Shown: positions 53,496 to 64,000 of the stretch, piece after piece
Layout: each line of letters begins with the position of its first letter
How positions within the stretch are numbered: the stretch's first letter is position 1
DNA from: Plumapathes pennacea
Lineage: Eukaryota > Cnidaria > Anthozoa > Antipatharia > Myriopathidae
NCBI GenBank assembly: GCA_964036295.1
Contig: OZ038462.1
Coordinates: 31,458,855-31,522,854 of the forward strand
Direction of reading: 5' to 3'
Length of the DNA stretch: 64,000 bases
Translations under genes and position numbers: made by a program
Notes under the pieces: model-generated
What the model saw: only the letters and a program-made list of their open reading frames with translations
The model's database searches: none
What the model was told of the DNA's origin: nothing

Positions 53496-55200
53496 ATAAA
53501 TCAACCAGGGTTTGATCCAGAGTTCAAAATAACTGCTCCCACAATCCAGTTCACTTGTTTTCCTGTAAAGCACCAGTCATTCAGTCGGTTGTATAGCTTC
53601 ATTGTTCAAGTGCATCTCGTTTATCTCAGCCGGCTGCTCTTCAGATTTTCCTGGCCTTCGCTCTTGTTGATGGTTTTCGTTTCTCGGAGGTTCCGCTGGA
53701 ACTCCTACCCTTTGCGCGGCGGTTCTTAAAATGTTGATGTGAATAAAAGGATTTACGACATAATCTAAATTAGATATCGACAACAACAAAGCCTTGATTC
53801 CTCGGACTTCAGGTGAAGTGAAACCTGCAAATGATCTGACAATGGCAAACGACGAGAGAGGAATCCAGGAAATAACGAAGAAAAACAGCACCATGTAAGA
53901 AAATCTGGTCACCTGAATCTCCGACTTCTGATTGCTTTCTGCGAAAGGCGACAAACTTAGTTTTTTCACAATTCGTACAAAAGTAGCGATTATTATGGTG
54001 ATGGTTCCGAGCAGATAGATATTTCCAACTGCCAAGGTATAAGTATTAGCAATTGCTTTGTGTTGCACACCTTCGTAGCAGTTGCTTTCGCCATTGTCCA
54101 CAGTAATAATTAAATGAACAACGGTCACTAAAGCATTAGCTGACCAGATCCCTCTGACAATTTTGCGCACATTGACAGCCGTGATGCGTCTTTTAAAGGG
54201 ACGCACGACGGAATCGTGTCTATCAATCGCCATAGCAACAAGGGTCAGTGCTTGCAAACCAAGGAAAAACAGAGAAGCAGAGTATCTTGCGACGCAAAAC
54301 CCTCCAGGAAGAGGCTTGCGGAAAAGCTGTTCCATGACAATATTGCCGAGAGATAACGGGACGTAAATAGCACTGACTAGTCCACCGATTAAGGACAGGT
54401 TTCCAAGGAGAACGTGGGGGACTTTGCGGAGATCTTTTCGTTTGTACAGAATGAAACAAACATGGAAATTTTTAGGAAAACCGATGAGAAGTTCAGCAGC
54501 GAGAATGAATGTAGTAGCAAGGCCGAGACTCTTGCTGAAAGGAGCTGGATACTCACTAGAAACTAATCCGTTGCTGGAATTTGAAACTAAAGCCGAGTTA
54601 TTCATTTTCTTGAAATACTGTGATGCTCTCCTTGCGCTGACAGAGTAGAATCTGCGGCAGCACCTACTCGAACGCTGCGCTTTTATCGAGTACGGAAGAA
54701 ACAATAATCTAGCTGAAATGAGTTTTTTTAGCGCGGTTGTTTATGTATAGTTTTATGTACATTATGCACACAGTCTTTTGTAAAAGAAGAACAAAGCATG
54801 GAAGATTTTCACGAAAAGGAAATTGTGATTTCAGCATCCGCAGGAAATTAAAGACATGTACTAGAATGAGTTTAAAATTTTTCAAGTCAGGCCCTTCAAC
54901 TTATTTTCGTATTTTACCGAAAATCTCGTCTATCGTTTTTTTTTTCAATAAAATACATTTCTGCTTTCTGGACCTCGGGAACAATATACACGATACAGCT
55001 TGTCTGGTGTTGTTCCCATGTCATTATGCTACCACTATTCATGAAATAACTATGATACTACACGCGTCCTGATTGGCTAAATAACCGTTTAAGATGAGAG
55101 TACATTACAAGCTGATGTTATACGTGATGCATTTTATTGACACTTTGAAAAAGACTGTTGAAATCTGACTGATGGCGATGTTGTTAATATTTTGACAGTG
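53496..55200. repeat. Second GPCR tandem duplication, unit 2
   Basis: Direct copy of 51761-53495 containing the intact receptor. Homology ends at TTTGACAGTG, then unique AT-rich sequence follows. Confidence 0.88.
53577..54704 (-). CDS. Rhodopsin-like GPCR, second type (intact, intronless)
   Basis: The open frame is 375 codons. The first 33 residues are Arg/Ser-rich and unlike a receptor N-terminus, so translation probably starts at MNNSALVSNSSNGL (ATG at 54605), giving 342 aa with N-glycosylation sequons NNS and NSS. Seven hydrophobic segments follow. TM2 has GNLSLIGGLVSAIYVPL; TM3 ends in AMAIDRHDSVVRP (DRH in place of DRY); loop 2 has ESNCYEG, whose Cys can pair with GGFCVARY before TM3. 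TM6 has FFFVISWIPLSS, an SWxP form of CWxP, and TM7 has NLDYVVNPFIHINI (NPxxY replaced by NPFIH). A hydrophilic tail of about 50 residues follows. The family is a cnidarian class A expansion; ligand unknown. A tandem copy with a TAG lies downstream. Confidence 0.88.
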   Translation of the reverse strand: MFLPYSIKAQRSSRCCRRFYSVSARRASQYFKKMNNSALVSNSSNGLVSSEYPAPFSKSLGLATTFILAAELLIGFPKNFHVCFILYKRKDLRKVPHVLLGNLSLIGGLVSAIYVPLSLGNIVMEQLFRKPLPGGFCVARYSASLFFLGLQALTLVAMAIDRHDSVVRPFKRRITAVNVRKIVRGIWSANALVTVVHLIITVDNGESNCYEGVQHKAIANTYTLAVGNIYLLGTITIIIATFVRIVKKLSLSPFAESNQKSEIQVTRFSYMVLFFFVISWIPLSSFAIVRSFAGFTSPEVRGIKALLLSISNLDYVVNPFIHINILRTAAQRVGVPAEPPRNENHQQERRPGKSEEQPAEINEMHLNNEAIQPTE

Positions 55201-56380
55201 AGATAATTACTAACAGTCATAGTAACAAAAAAGATGTTCGTATTTATAATTACTTAGTCGTATATTTTATTGTTGAATTTTAAAATATAATAAAAAAAGC
55301 CAAGAAAAAAATGTTCAGTTCTTATAGCTGATTCAGGGTAAAAAGTACTCTAATTTGAATATAAAAACAGTATTTCTAAAGGACCTTGACTGATGAAGTT
55401 ATCCTGAATCGTTCAGATAGCTTTGAGTTTGCCTCGTTAAAATTCGTGGGTAGTCTTTTATCATGTGTTCCGCCTCGGCTACATTCATTGCGTTCCAGTA
55501 AATGCGAAAAATTGTGGAGGACTTTCGGGAACATACCATTTAAATAGCGTTAACGCTTTCATTTGTATAGCAAAATCTTAAAAGGTGAAATGATTTTTTT
55601 CCAATACAAAACACTCTATCTCACAACGTATGTATTAAGATCTCGAGCACTGTTAGAAAATTTTCGTACCATTAGCTCCAAATTTTAAAAGGAGTATTTC
55701 ATACCAAATTATTCATTAAAGCGACGGCAATAAAGTGTAAAATGTACGCATCGGGCTATGATTAAATAAATCAATACAAGCAAAATGATGAAGCAAAGGT
55801 GATTAAAAATCCGAAACTTAAAATGTTTGCATGTGTACGGTAGTAACGATTAAACCGGAAAGAAATAAGAGACTTCGTCGAACTAAATTCGTTTCCTCCA
55901 GTCTTTTATTACTAAATTTTGATGAGGTATATCTTTCGTTAATTTTGAATCATTTGTTTACTCTTTTTGACAGCAAAAATAAAAACTTAGGTAAAAGTGG
56001 CAGGGCTAACTATAAATTAATCTTCGTCGCGAGGAGGTGGGAACACAGAAGCTGAGAGGGCAGGAAGTCTACGGGAAGCGGGAGAAGAGAAGGTGGTATG
56101 CGGGCTTTCTTAGCGTCGAACAGCTGTTTGAGCTCTAAATGTTACCCAACGTGAGGCGGCTGTATTCGCAGACACCAGAGATTCGGGAAGTGAAGAATTT
56201 TAAACGACGCGTGTTGAAAGTTTCCGCTATATAAATGAAAGTCGACAGACAGACAAGATATCGACAAGTAAAGAGATGTTGGGCCAGTCTCGCCCCCCCA
56301 AAAATGAACTCCCAAAGGGTCAATAAATTTTAATGTCGGCAATCAAAATATGTTTCCTTTTTCTTCTGTATTAGGATCAT
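55201..56380. other. Intergenic region, SLX4 3' flank
   Basis: AT-rich sequence without a gene. It should contain the SLX4 3' UTR: a minus-strand AATAAA (plus TTTATT at 55905-55910) lies about 475 bases past the stop and is a candidate polyadenylation signal, unproven. Confidence 0.4.
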
Positions 56381-56724
56381 TCAACTCTTGTTCACGCACT
56401 TGTCCTTCTTTTTCTTCTCAACTTTTTTTCGCTGTCTTGGTCGTTGCCTCAATGTCGCGGTGGTAAACGTTATGCACTGGGTACGACAACAACAACAAAC
56501 GGATGAACATGCAATAAACCAACGTATTCATATGCATGGTCACTAAATAAATCATGTTAGAAAAGAATTAACAGAAAGGCAAGACAAAAATCGCTAAATG
56601 AATAATCCCTGACAACAGTAATAGTGTGGTGTTCATGGTACCAGTGGTCGTCGTTATCGTGCTGACTACAGCAGCATTTCTAGAAGCAATCAGTAGTTTA
56701 TACTTCATCAGTCTTAGAAATAAC

Positions 56725-56759
<35 letters not shown>

Positions 56760-59700
56760 CAATATATTTGCTTACCTGCTGATCGAGGAAATCCACTAAT
56801 TTGTTGAGAGGGCAACTAATCCCGTCAGCCTTGATTTTCTCGTGAAACGAAACCAGCTCCATAGGCTCAAGAAAAAAAAGAAGGAAAACGAAAAATTAGT
56901 TACTTTTGACCAACTGTTTTAAGACCAGATTTGCTTTAAGTTTCATGAAATTATTTTGACGGTTAGAGAAAGTGCATGGGTGCATTAATCTGCAATCAAA
57001 ATCTACGTACCGTGCCAACATATGTTCATATAAATTCAAACACAACATATATTCATATATGTCTGAGCAATGAAAAAGGAGTGCATGCCCTTGTTATGGC
57101 ATCGATACACGTCAGATTTGCCTAAAATGGCGAAATATTCACCTTGTACTGCAGAATCTTTAAGTATAGTTCCTTATCGTTCTGTATGTAACTCAACAGG
57201 TTTTCATTTAAGTTGCTAGAGGGGACCTGCACAAAAGAACAATTTAATGAATATCATCAGTGGCATTTCTATTTTGGCATAAATACCTGGGGGGGGGGGG
57301 GGGGGGGGGGGGGGGGATGCATCATTGTCTCTACATTGCATCCATACTCGAACATTTGTGAACAGAGCAAATAACAATGGTTCTCAATCGTTTGCCGTCA
57401 CCTTTGGACACAAGTGACGTAGTTTTTTTTGGTAGTTAGCAAACGCCTAACCATGCTCCCTCCAGGGAAAACACGACCTGCATCCTTCAAACGTAACTAC
57501 ACAGAGCTGGCTGGTGTTGAAAGAAAAGTTCTTATCTGATCACCTGTTGTGATGGAGTGACGTCATCCTCCTCAATTTCCACTGTGCAGTCTCCAAACTC
57601 CTCATCACTGGAGTCACTGTTGATAGGTCAACCAGTTAGGCGTTAACAAGCATATATGACTTACAGTTAGTTGCAGGAAAGCAAGTTGAGGAAATTTTAA
57701 AAAGTTGCCTCGAAAATAACAGCGCCTTTAGACTTTGTCAACACTACCTGCTTTCACTGTTAGACACTTTTCCGCTTTCGCCATTTCTTGCAGCCTCAAT
57801 TTCTTTGCTGACGGCAGTGGCTGGGGCAGTTTGAGTGGCAGACCAGATGGGGACCTCGCTGTCATTGCTTTCATCGCCACCGGAAGGCCCTTGTAAGCGA
57901 GAATTATAAATTATTTTGATCCTTGCCCGAGATCACTTTTTAAATCGGAGTGTGAATTGTAAATTTCCCGAAAAAAAGTAAAGACACGGGAAGTATTTTA
58001 AGCTTGCAGCTTGTAAGGCCGTGGAAAAGTATTTAGCAAACGTTTAGCGTGTTCGTTGGTTGCACTGCATCGCATCTTAGTCGTATATAGCATATTGATT
58101 TCTTTCTGGTCTGGTGGTAGATTTTGTTTGTTTTGGTATTTGGCCTAAAAAAGGGTAAAAACTACGGGACACATGTTTAAAATGGTGAACATTTTGGGAT
58201 ACAGGTCTGAAATAGGGTATGGAAAATTTTATATTATGGTCTGAGATAGGGCAAGGGTTTTGAGAACCGGGGCGGCACACCCTAACCCAAAATAGTACAC
58301 CCCCCCTCCCCGCACTTTCCTAGATTAAATAGCAGAGTTCATGAACACAACACACATCTTTGTCATGTGAATCATTACACACAGTCGAAAATCTACTCCT
58401 CGACAGGGGTCGAATAGATTGAAAGAAAAAAGGCGAGAAAAATACGCATTCACCCTGAACTCTGGGAGACTTACTGTGTGTATACTGGTAAATTTCTGTC
58501 AATTTGACAACCATCTTACGCTTGGGCAAGGCTCGCACTCCGAATCTTTGAAGCTCTTTCTAAAGGACGTGAAAAACAAGAAGATAAAACAACATACATA
58601 CCATTTTCCTAATGAAAGGATGGTACAAGGGCAAAAGAGAGTTGATATGTCAAAGTGCTCCTTTTCTCAAATGGCACACAGCATCTTGGAGTCTTGTTTC
58701 TACTGTTTAGGCCGGGCGATGTCTAATATTAAACCGTAACAATATATTTTTAAGCAATTTTTGAAAGATTCACATTGGTCAGGGGTTCGGCTATCCAGTT
58801 ATCCTTTCTTGCCTCCTGGTGTATCCCAGCCGTTCTTATAACAACGTTCTCCAAAACAGGTAACTCCACTTACCCTCAGATCTGGCGTAATCATGCCTTC
58901 GTAGTCCGGCATAGGTGTTATCACAGTGGCAGCTCTCTTTCCTCCGCCTTTAGAGGACTTCTGACTTTCTTTTCCCGACTTTGGTACTCTTCTCTCTTTT
59001 TGGCTATGCTCGTCATCGCTATCCGAGCAAATCTGCTGACTTCGCGGTTTTTTCCTCGCCCGCTCCGACTGTCCACGAATGGTCGCCTTCTGGTCGTCAG
59101 CTTCCCACACACGCTTCCGACGAGAAGGAATCACAGTAACTCCATCACAGATCAAGTTCACAGCATCTTTCTTTGTTATATTCTTCGACTCTTCACTCGA
59201 TTGGATGTTTTCCGGGGAAGCAGTCGCAATACCATCATTTTTTTCCGGTACTTCTGCAACGTTATAATCAAAATCGGAGTTGAAACCACCATCATCGTGG
59301 AGGTGAAGCGGCACGTAGTCCGAGGCATTTACGTTCTCCTTTCGTACACTCTCTCGGCTGCTGTTCTTTGACATCGAGTTTTCGAGTTCCGAGACTTCGT
59401 CGGACGAACAATCTTCGACTCTTTGCGGGCAGTTGTCGCCTGCTAAGCCCAACTGTTTCGCTTTGAGTCTCTCCAGAAGGCCAAGATTAACATCAACGGC
59501 GGGTTTTTTCCTATTCGTTTTGTCTGCCTTCTTAACCCAAACATCTTCTGTACGCTGTAAATTCTTTTGGTCTCCTTTTGTGGATCTACCAACGGCAGGC
59601 GAGGAGGCCTCGGCAGAGATTTCGAGTTGTATACAAACGTCCTTATCACGCATGACACTGTGTGATTCAGCGAGACTTTCAAACTGGTTTTCTGGTTCAT

Positions 59701-62700
59701 CCGGTGAGCAGCACAGCTCGTCAGGAGGGTCTGGATAAGAGTGAAGCATATCCCAAGAAGGCGATGTTCGGTTTTGTGTTGTGTTACCTGGCAAGGGGTC
59801 TAGGCACGAGTGCGCATCTAAAAAGGAATATTGAGGAGATGGGACTGGGGGAGACATTATTACTGGAGAAGAAGGCGAGCCAGGGTCATCAACATCAACT
59901 TCATCTTCCAAGTTAACACTTTCGTCCACATTGCAACGAGAAATGTCCTGAAGTAAATCTTTTCTGATAACTATCTCCTCGTCGCCCCGCTCTTGATTCG
60001 TAGATTTGTCAACTAGGGATCGCACAACGGCTGGCGAAGATCGGGGAGATGGGAACATCGTAGGTGAAAACTGAGGCGAGTTTGTTAATGATCGAGAAGG
60101 TGTACTGGGGGTTCTTGGACTCTGAGCAGAGGGTGACTGCAACGCGGACTCGTAGTCTGACGACCGCAAGGCATCTCTGGGAGAAAAAACGCGCGCTGTC
60201 TCTGAGAAATGTGAAGGAGTTTGGTCGACCTCTACGAGTCTGCGAGTCATGGAGGCTTTAGGGCTACGGACTGGAGATTTGAACACCGCAGAGGACCGCT
60301 CAACAGAATCTTGGCCATATTCAGATTGAGGGGACGATACGTTGGTATTGTAATCAGTTGATGCTGCCTGTGTTGCAGAATATTTTTTAACTTGTGGACT
60401 AGTCCTTTTTGCCTTTTTCCTCTTAGAACCTTTCCTTTTCGACGCTTGAGATACCCTTCCTCGCAAGTTTGTCAGAAACTTGGTCGCTTCGCTATTTAAG
60501 TCATGGCGCACACTGTACGAGCTGTCTTCACCAGATGAACTCTCGCCGGCTTTACAGGCATCGGAGCTCTGAGATAAATCGGCCCTAGGGTTCCTTGGTC
60601 TCGAGTAATTCTTTCGTTTCGGTGAAAACGAACTTGTTTTCCTGGGAGAGAAAGGTGTTTCTGGGACGCAACCAATCTTTGCTTGCGGAGAAATCTGAAA
60701 AAGAAAAAAAAAAAAAAAAAAAAAAAATGAAAGAAGCCCTGACCCAAAGCACTGTAAGTTGCTGTGGGGTATTGGACGTTCCAGCGCAACTTTCTTTGCA
60801 ACTTGCACGCAACGTTGCGCAAAAAAAGTACATTGTTCTATTTTCCCAGCAACTGGTCTCACAGTTTTTCGTTGCAAAGAGGGGGTGTTACAATTTTCTT
60901 CTGCAAGTGGACTCGCAATGGTGTTGCGTTGCGTTGCAAGAAAAATTACCTTGTCCTACAGGACAAAACCCTTGTAACAAAACGGCACTCTCACCTGAAC
61001 ATCACACTCGTCAACACTCAGCAACTCGATGGATTCATCAGTTTCTCCGACAGGCGAGGCTACGACAACGGCTCGATGCGCCGGTACATCTTCATAAAAA
61101 TCACCGTCCGGAGAAGACTCAAAATCACTTTCATTGTCCACCAATATGAAAGCAGTTTCCTGTATGCCTGCGTCTTCACTTGAAAGATGGCTTCCGTCGT
61201 CCCAGCATTCAACGGGAGGATCACACGCGTTTGCCGCCTCGAACTCCTCGTATGGCAATCCACTGTCGAAGTTTTCTTCTGCGCCAGGAGGTGGAATTGA
61301 CCTGCCTGGGGATGGTAGTTTTGAACTCTGTTGAACGGGAGATTCACAGCCTTTTCTTATTTCTTCCTGCACTTCTTCATAACAGCCGTGCTGAATCGTA
61401 TTCACCTCATCACTAATAACCTCTAATTCCTCGAATTTGTGTGTTGCCGCATTTGCTCCTTCGCCATCTGAGTTTTGAATGGGCGAAGCACTCGCTTCCA
61501 TGTCGCTTTGATGACCCTCTTCAGATACTGATAACCCATTTTCCGAAAGAACATTCGCAAGTCCATCTTCAGCACCTTCTCCTGCGCGCTTTTTGACATT
61601 CTGAGTTTGAAAAATCCGTACTTCTTCAATGTCTTCGTCGTCAAATCCTTCACAATACTCTGAATCTTTCATCTCCGTATCGCTGCCTTCGCCACGTTCT
61701 GTTTCTTCCATCATACCTTGGGCAAGATCCTGAACATCTAGAAAGCATCCTTCATCGGCCACAGTACCCTCCGTCTCGTAACTCAGCAGTTTCTCCTGGA
61801 GTTTTTCACAAGCCTTGGTCAGATCAGACAACTGCAACCTAGGCACAAAATACTCATTATTTCTCCCCAACTTACAGTTGTGACACTGATACTGTACCTG
61901 CCTGCCAGTCATCCTTCTTAAATGTAATCCAACATTCGTCCATTTCTCTCCCCTTGCATTACGTCCTTCCTCCTAACGTCATTTTATGTATTTTTCTCTC
62001 GGTCATCCGTATCGCTTCTCGCTCTGTTGCTATGGCATCGAGTCCAACGTTTTCGTGTCCGGCCCTGCGCCCGTTTGCATAAAACGCTAACACCCGGGAC
62101 TCGGCGTTGGCGTTTTATGCAACCGGGTCCAGGACTCCTAACCAGTGCAACTCGAAGGTCAGTTTAGGGTGCGTTTGATTGACCGTATTCCGGAATAGGA
62201 ATAGCTAAAATGATCCAAAGTTTTGCTTGTTTTGGGGGAAATTTTCGTTCGGACAAGCCTGTACAAGATCTTTGATTTACATTGTACGCAGGCGCCTAGA
62301 GCTTACTGTACGTATTTATCCCACCGCTCACTTTCGGTCCTCTACGATGTTATACAAAACATATTGGACAATGTTAGACTCGTTTGGCCACCCGTAAAAC
62401 ATTTCCAACTTTGTTTTATCTAACAATGTTGAATGATGTTGGACGATGCTGGATTCGTTTGCTGGATTCGGCCCTAACAAAAAAAAAAAAAAAAAAAAAA
62501 GAAAAGAAAACTTACCTTTGCGATAATTTCTTGACATCATCAATCCAGGAAACAGGCACCTGCACAAGCCCGGTGTAGATGAATTTCAGCACCGTTTCCA
62601 TGACTACCGGCTCAGTGTCTCGAAAACTAAGGGATAACTGCTTTGCCTCTCTGTTTTGCTCGCTATGGTTCTGGTGCAGTCCAGTTGAAGTTTGAGTCTT

Positions 62701-64000
62701 CAACATCTGCAATCAAAGATACGAGTAAACAATCATCTTACATTGTGGAGTTGGTGCTCACTTTTCTGAGCCAAACCTACCCAGAATACAGTGCGATCCA
62801 ACCAAAAGCCGGAACTCCTGATGTGCGTATAAGTGATAATCATATGTACTGTACAGTGCATTTATGATTTTGCTATGCTGTGAATATTTGACCTTCACAT
62901 GCAATATAGTCCAGGGATGCCTATTTAAATATTACCTCTGCCAGAATCTTTGATCTGAAGGACAGCATAAAGCTGTGGGCTGGGATTTGGTAGTTTCCCT
63001 TAGTAACCACAGTGACATCACTCAAGCTTGAATTACTGATCATTGCATTCAAGTCTTGTAACAGATGCTGGACTCCTTCACTGGATATAGTTTGCTGCTA
63101 ATGAAGCAAAATAAGAGGCAAAAAGAAGGGATCACTGAACAGGATGAAATAAACAGAAACAAAATGAGCATTTGCACATTATTTGTTTTACATTAAGATA
63201 TGGATCAAACGTACTGTAGAACTTCTGCCATGTTGAATCTAATTGAATTAGATTCAGTAAAAGATGGCAATGGTTTCAAACATCGAACTAACTACAACCT
63301 TATTGCTAAACTGCAATATGGCCAGCGGCTGTTGATCAAAGTCTGAGAAATTTATGCATTAGATTCAGCATATGGCAAATACGACGTTTGAAGCAAAGTC
63401 GAACTTCGTTTGTTTCATTTGACTGGCTGAGTGGCATAAAATGACGCCGTCAAACTTGATTGATTCAAATGTTAATTCAATATTGCAGAAATTTGACGGC
63501 GCCATAAAGGCTTAAACTGACATTTAAATTGCCTCAAGCTCATATGACAATATTTGTTCCTGAGTACTGAACATTATCACTGACGAAGTATCACAAAAAG
63601 AAAATTAGCCAATCTTATAGAAGGAGCATTACGAGCAACCTACCATATCTTTCCAAGCATCTTCCACAGGCAAACAGAAACCACTTGCAGGAAACTCTCT
63701 GTCATCACATGACCCTACTCTCTGTGGTGCTACAGAAATGTCTTTGGCATCAACACTGTCTGCAAGGTCGGCCAGGATAAGTACATCCACTTCTTGTGAG
63801 GGTGTAATATCTTCTGATACACGACCACCAGAATCACTTGGTTCACGTCGAGTTGTGGTCATGGTGGTTTCAGAAATTACTGCATTAGTCTGCTGTTTTT
63901 TGGTTGTCTGACTAGCGTGAGTTTTACTAACAGGAGACATCTCTTTTGCAGAATCTGTGCTTGATTTTTTGCTGCTGTTTTTAGGCAGAAGCAGAGGCAC
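56381..64000 (-). CDS. SLX4: SLX4 structure-specific endonuclease scaffold, 3' part (11 exons)
   Basis: SLX4 holds SLX1, MUS81-EME1 and XPF-ERCC1 at Holliday junctions, crosslinks and stalled forks in the nucleus. Minus exons: 63644-64000 (continues off the edge), 62936-63097, 62516-62706, 60995-61838, 58874-60694, 58475-58559, 57748-57889, 57544-57616, 57143-57226, 56776-56865, 56381-56476. All joins are in phase, giving about 1314 visible residues. In order there is a Ser/Thr-rich linker, then a BTB domain in exons 62936-63097 and 62516-62706 (LSDVTVVTKGNYQIPAHSF ... VVMETVLKFIYTGLV). A long acidic region follows, then a 607-codon exon dense in SP/TP sites. Next is the SAP domain (TPMPDYEGMITPDLR / KELQRFGVRALPKRKMVVKL), shared with human SLX4. 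The C-terminal SLX1-binding helices follow (LLSYIQNDKELYLKILQYK, PLNKLVDFLDQQCITFTT), with a Lys-rich end. The N-terminal UBZ4 fingers must lie past 64000. Confidence 0.93.
56724..56760. repeat. (AGT)n microsatellite
   Basis: AGTAGTAGTAGT units lie within the last SLX4 intron, 16 bases from a donor site. Open frames of poly-Leu type come from this tract. Confidence 0.7.
57289..57316 (+). repeat. 28-base uninterrupted G run
   Basis: Twenty-eight consecutive G on the plus strand (C on the SLX4 coding strand) lie in the intron between SLX4 exons 57544-57616 and 57143-57226. Such a tract can form a G-quadruplex on the template DNA. The assembled length may be unreliable. Confidence 0.8.
58085..58315 (+). 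repeat. GGTCTGAAATAGGGT element, degenerate copy
   Basis: GGTCTGGTGG, GGCCTAAAAAAGGGT, GGTCTGAAATAGGGT and GGTCTGAGATAGGGC units are followed by GGCGGCACACCCTAACCC, which matches the right flank of the copies in the PRPS introns. It lies in the SLX4 intron after the SAP exon. Confidence 0.65.
60701..60729. repeat. A-rich tract beside an SLX4 acceptor
   Basis: An A run of about 25 bases on the plus strand is the T-rich polypyrimidine tract of the 58874-60694 exon. A similar A run of about 22 bases at 62478-62500 lies just past the donor of exon 62516-62706. Confidence 0.7.
62062..62130. repeat. Short foldback, TGCATAAAACG family
   Basis: GCCCGTTTGCATAAAACGCT and its inverse GGCGTTTTATGCAACCGGGT flank a short centre with CCCGGGACTC. 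It is related to the element at 43550-43672 and lies in an SLX4 intron. Confidence 0.6.
63443..63510. repeat. Short inverted repeat in SLX4 intron
   Basis: TGACGCCGTCAAA and TTTGACGGCGCCA face each other about 40 bases apart. A neighbouring perfect palindrome, GAATCTAATT/AATTAGATTC, lies at about 63236-63255. Small foldback remnants are likely. Confidence 0.45.

Noticed and set aside
56568-56762. Poly-Leu ORF
   Set aside because: It results from the (AGT)n microsatellite in an SLX4 intron.

Overview
This is an animal nuclear genome window: AT-rich, with spliced genes, GT-AG introns, intronless receptor clusters and many short DNA-transposon remnants. The gene content and the dispersed GGTCTGAAATAGGGT repeat family suggest a cnidarian, most likely a stony coral; that assignment is inference. 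Every protein-coding gene I can support lies on the minus strand, so the window reads from right to left.

Layout from left to right. (1) 2149-8463: complete eight-exon ribose-phosphate pyrophosphokinase gene (PRPS1/2 type, 318 aa). (2) 10334-11233: class A GPCR gene interrupted by one in-frame TAG. (3) 15692-28380: three tandem copies of a 4.2 kb segment, each with one intact intronless paralogue of that receptor. (4) 28787-50345: a large gene that I assembled exon by exon (26 exons in phase, plus one doubtful exon). It encodes a protein of about 1254 aa with three IQ motifs and a C-terminal EF-hand-like region. Its intron 9 contains a complete intronless BTB-BACK-PHR gene on the same strand (40307-41629) and a broken partial copy of it (39747-40058). 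(5) 51761-55200: a tandem pair of a second GPCR type, one intact and one interrupted by a single TAG. (6) 56381-64000: the 3' eleven exons of SLX4, the scaffold for structure-specific nucleases; its N-terminal part lies beyond the right edge.

Between and inside the genes are non-autonomous DNA elements with terminal inverted repeats, an almost perfect 84-bp-arm foldback, a tRNA-Ser-derived SINE, a 5S rRNA-like fragment, a 28-base G run and several mini/microsatellites. The genes are not an operon and share no obvious pathway: nucleotide precursor synthesis, chemosensory-like receptors, a probable calmodulin-binding cytoskeletal protein, an E3 adaptor-like protein and DNA repair. The most interesting signals are receptor diversification inside an otherwise nearly identical triplication, single amber codons in otherwise intact receptor genes, the nested BTB gene, a minisatellite that contains a splice donor, and a coding-like ORF inside an inverted-repeat element.

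No database search was possible. Exon borders come from manual splice-site reading and codon-phase checks.
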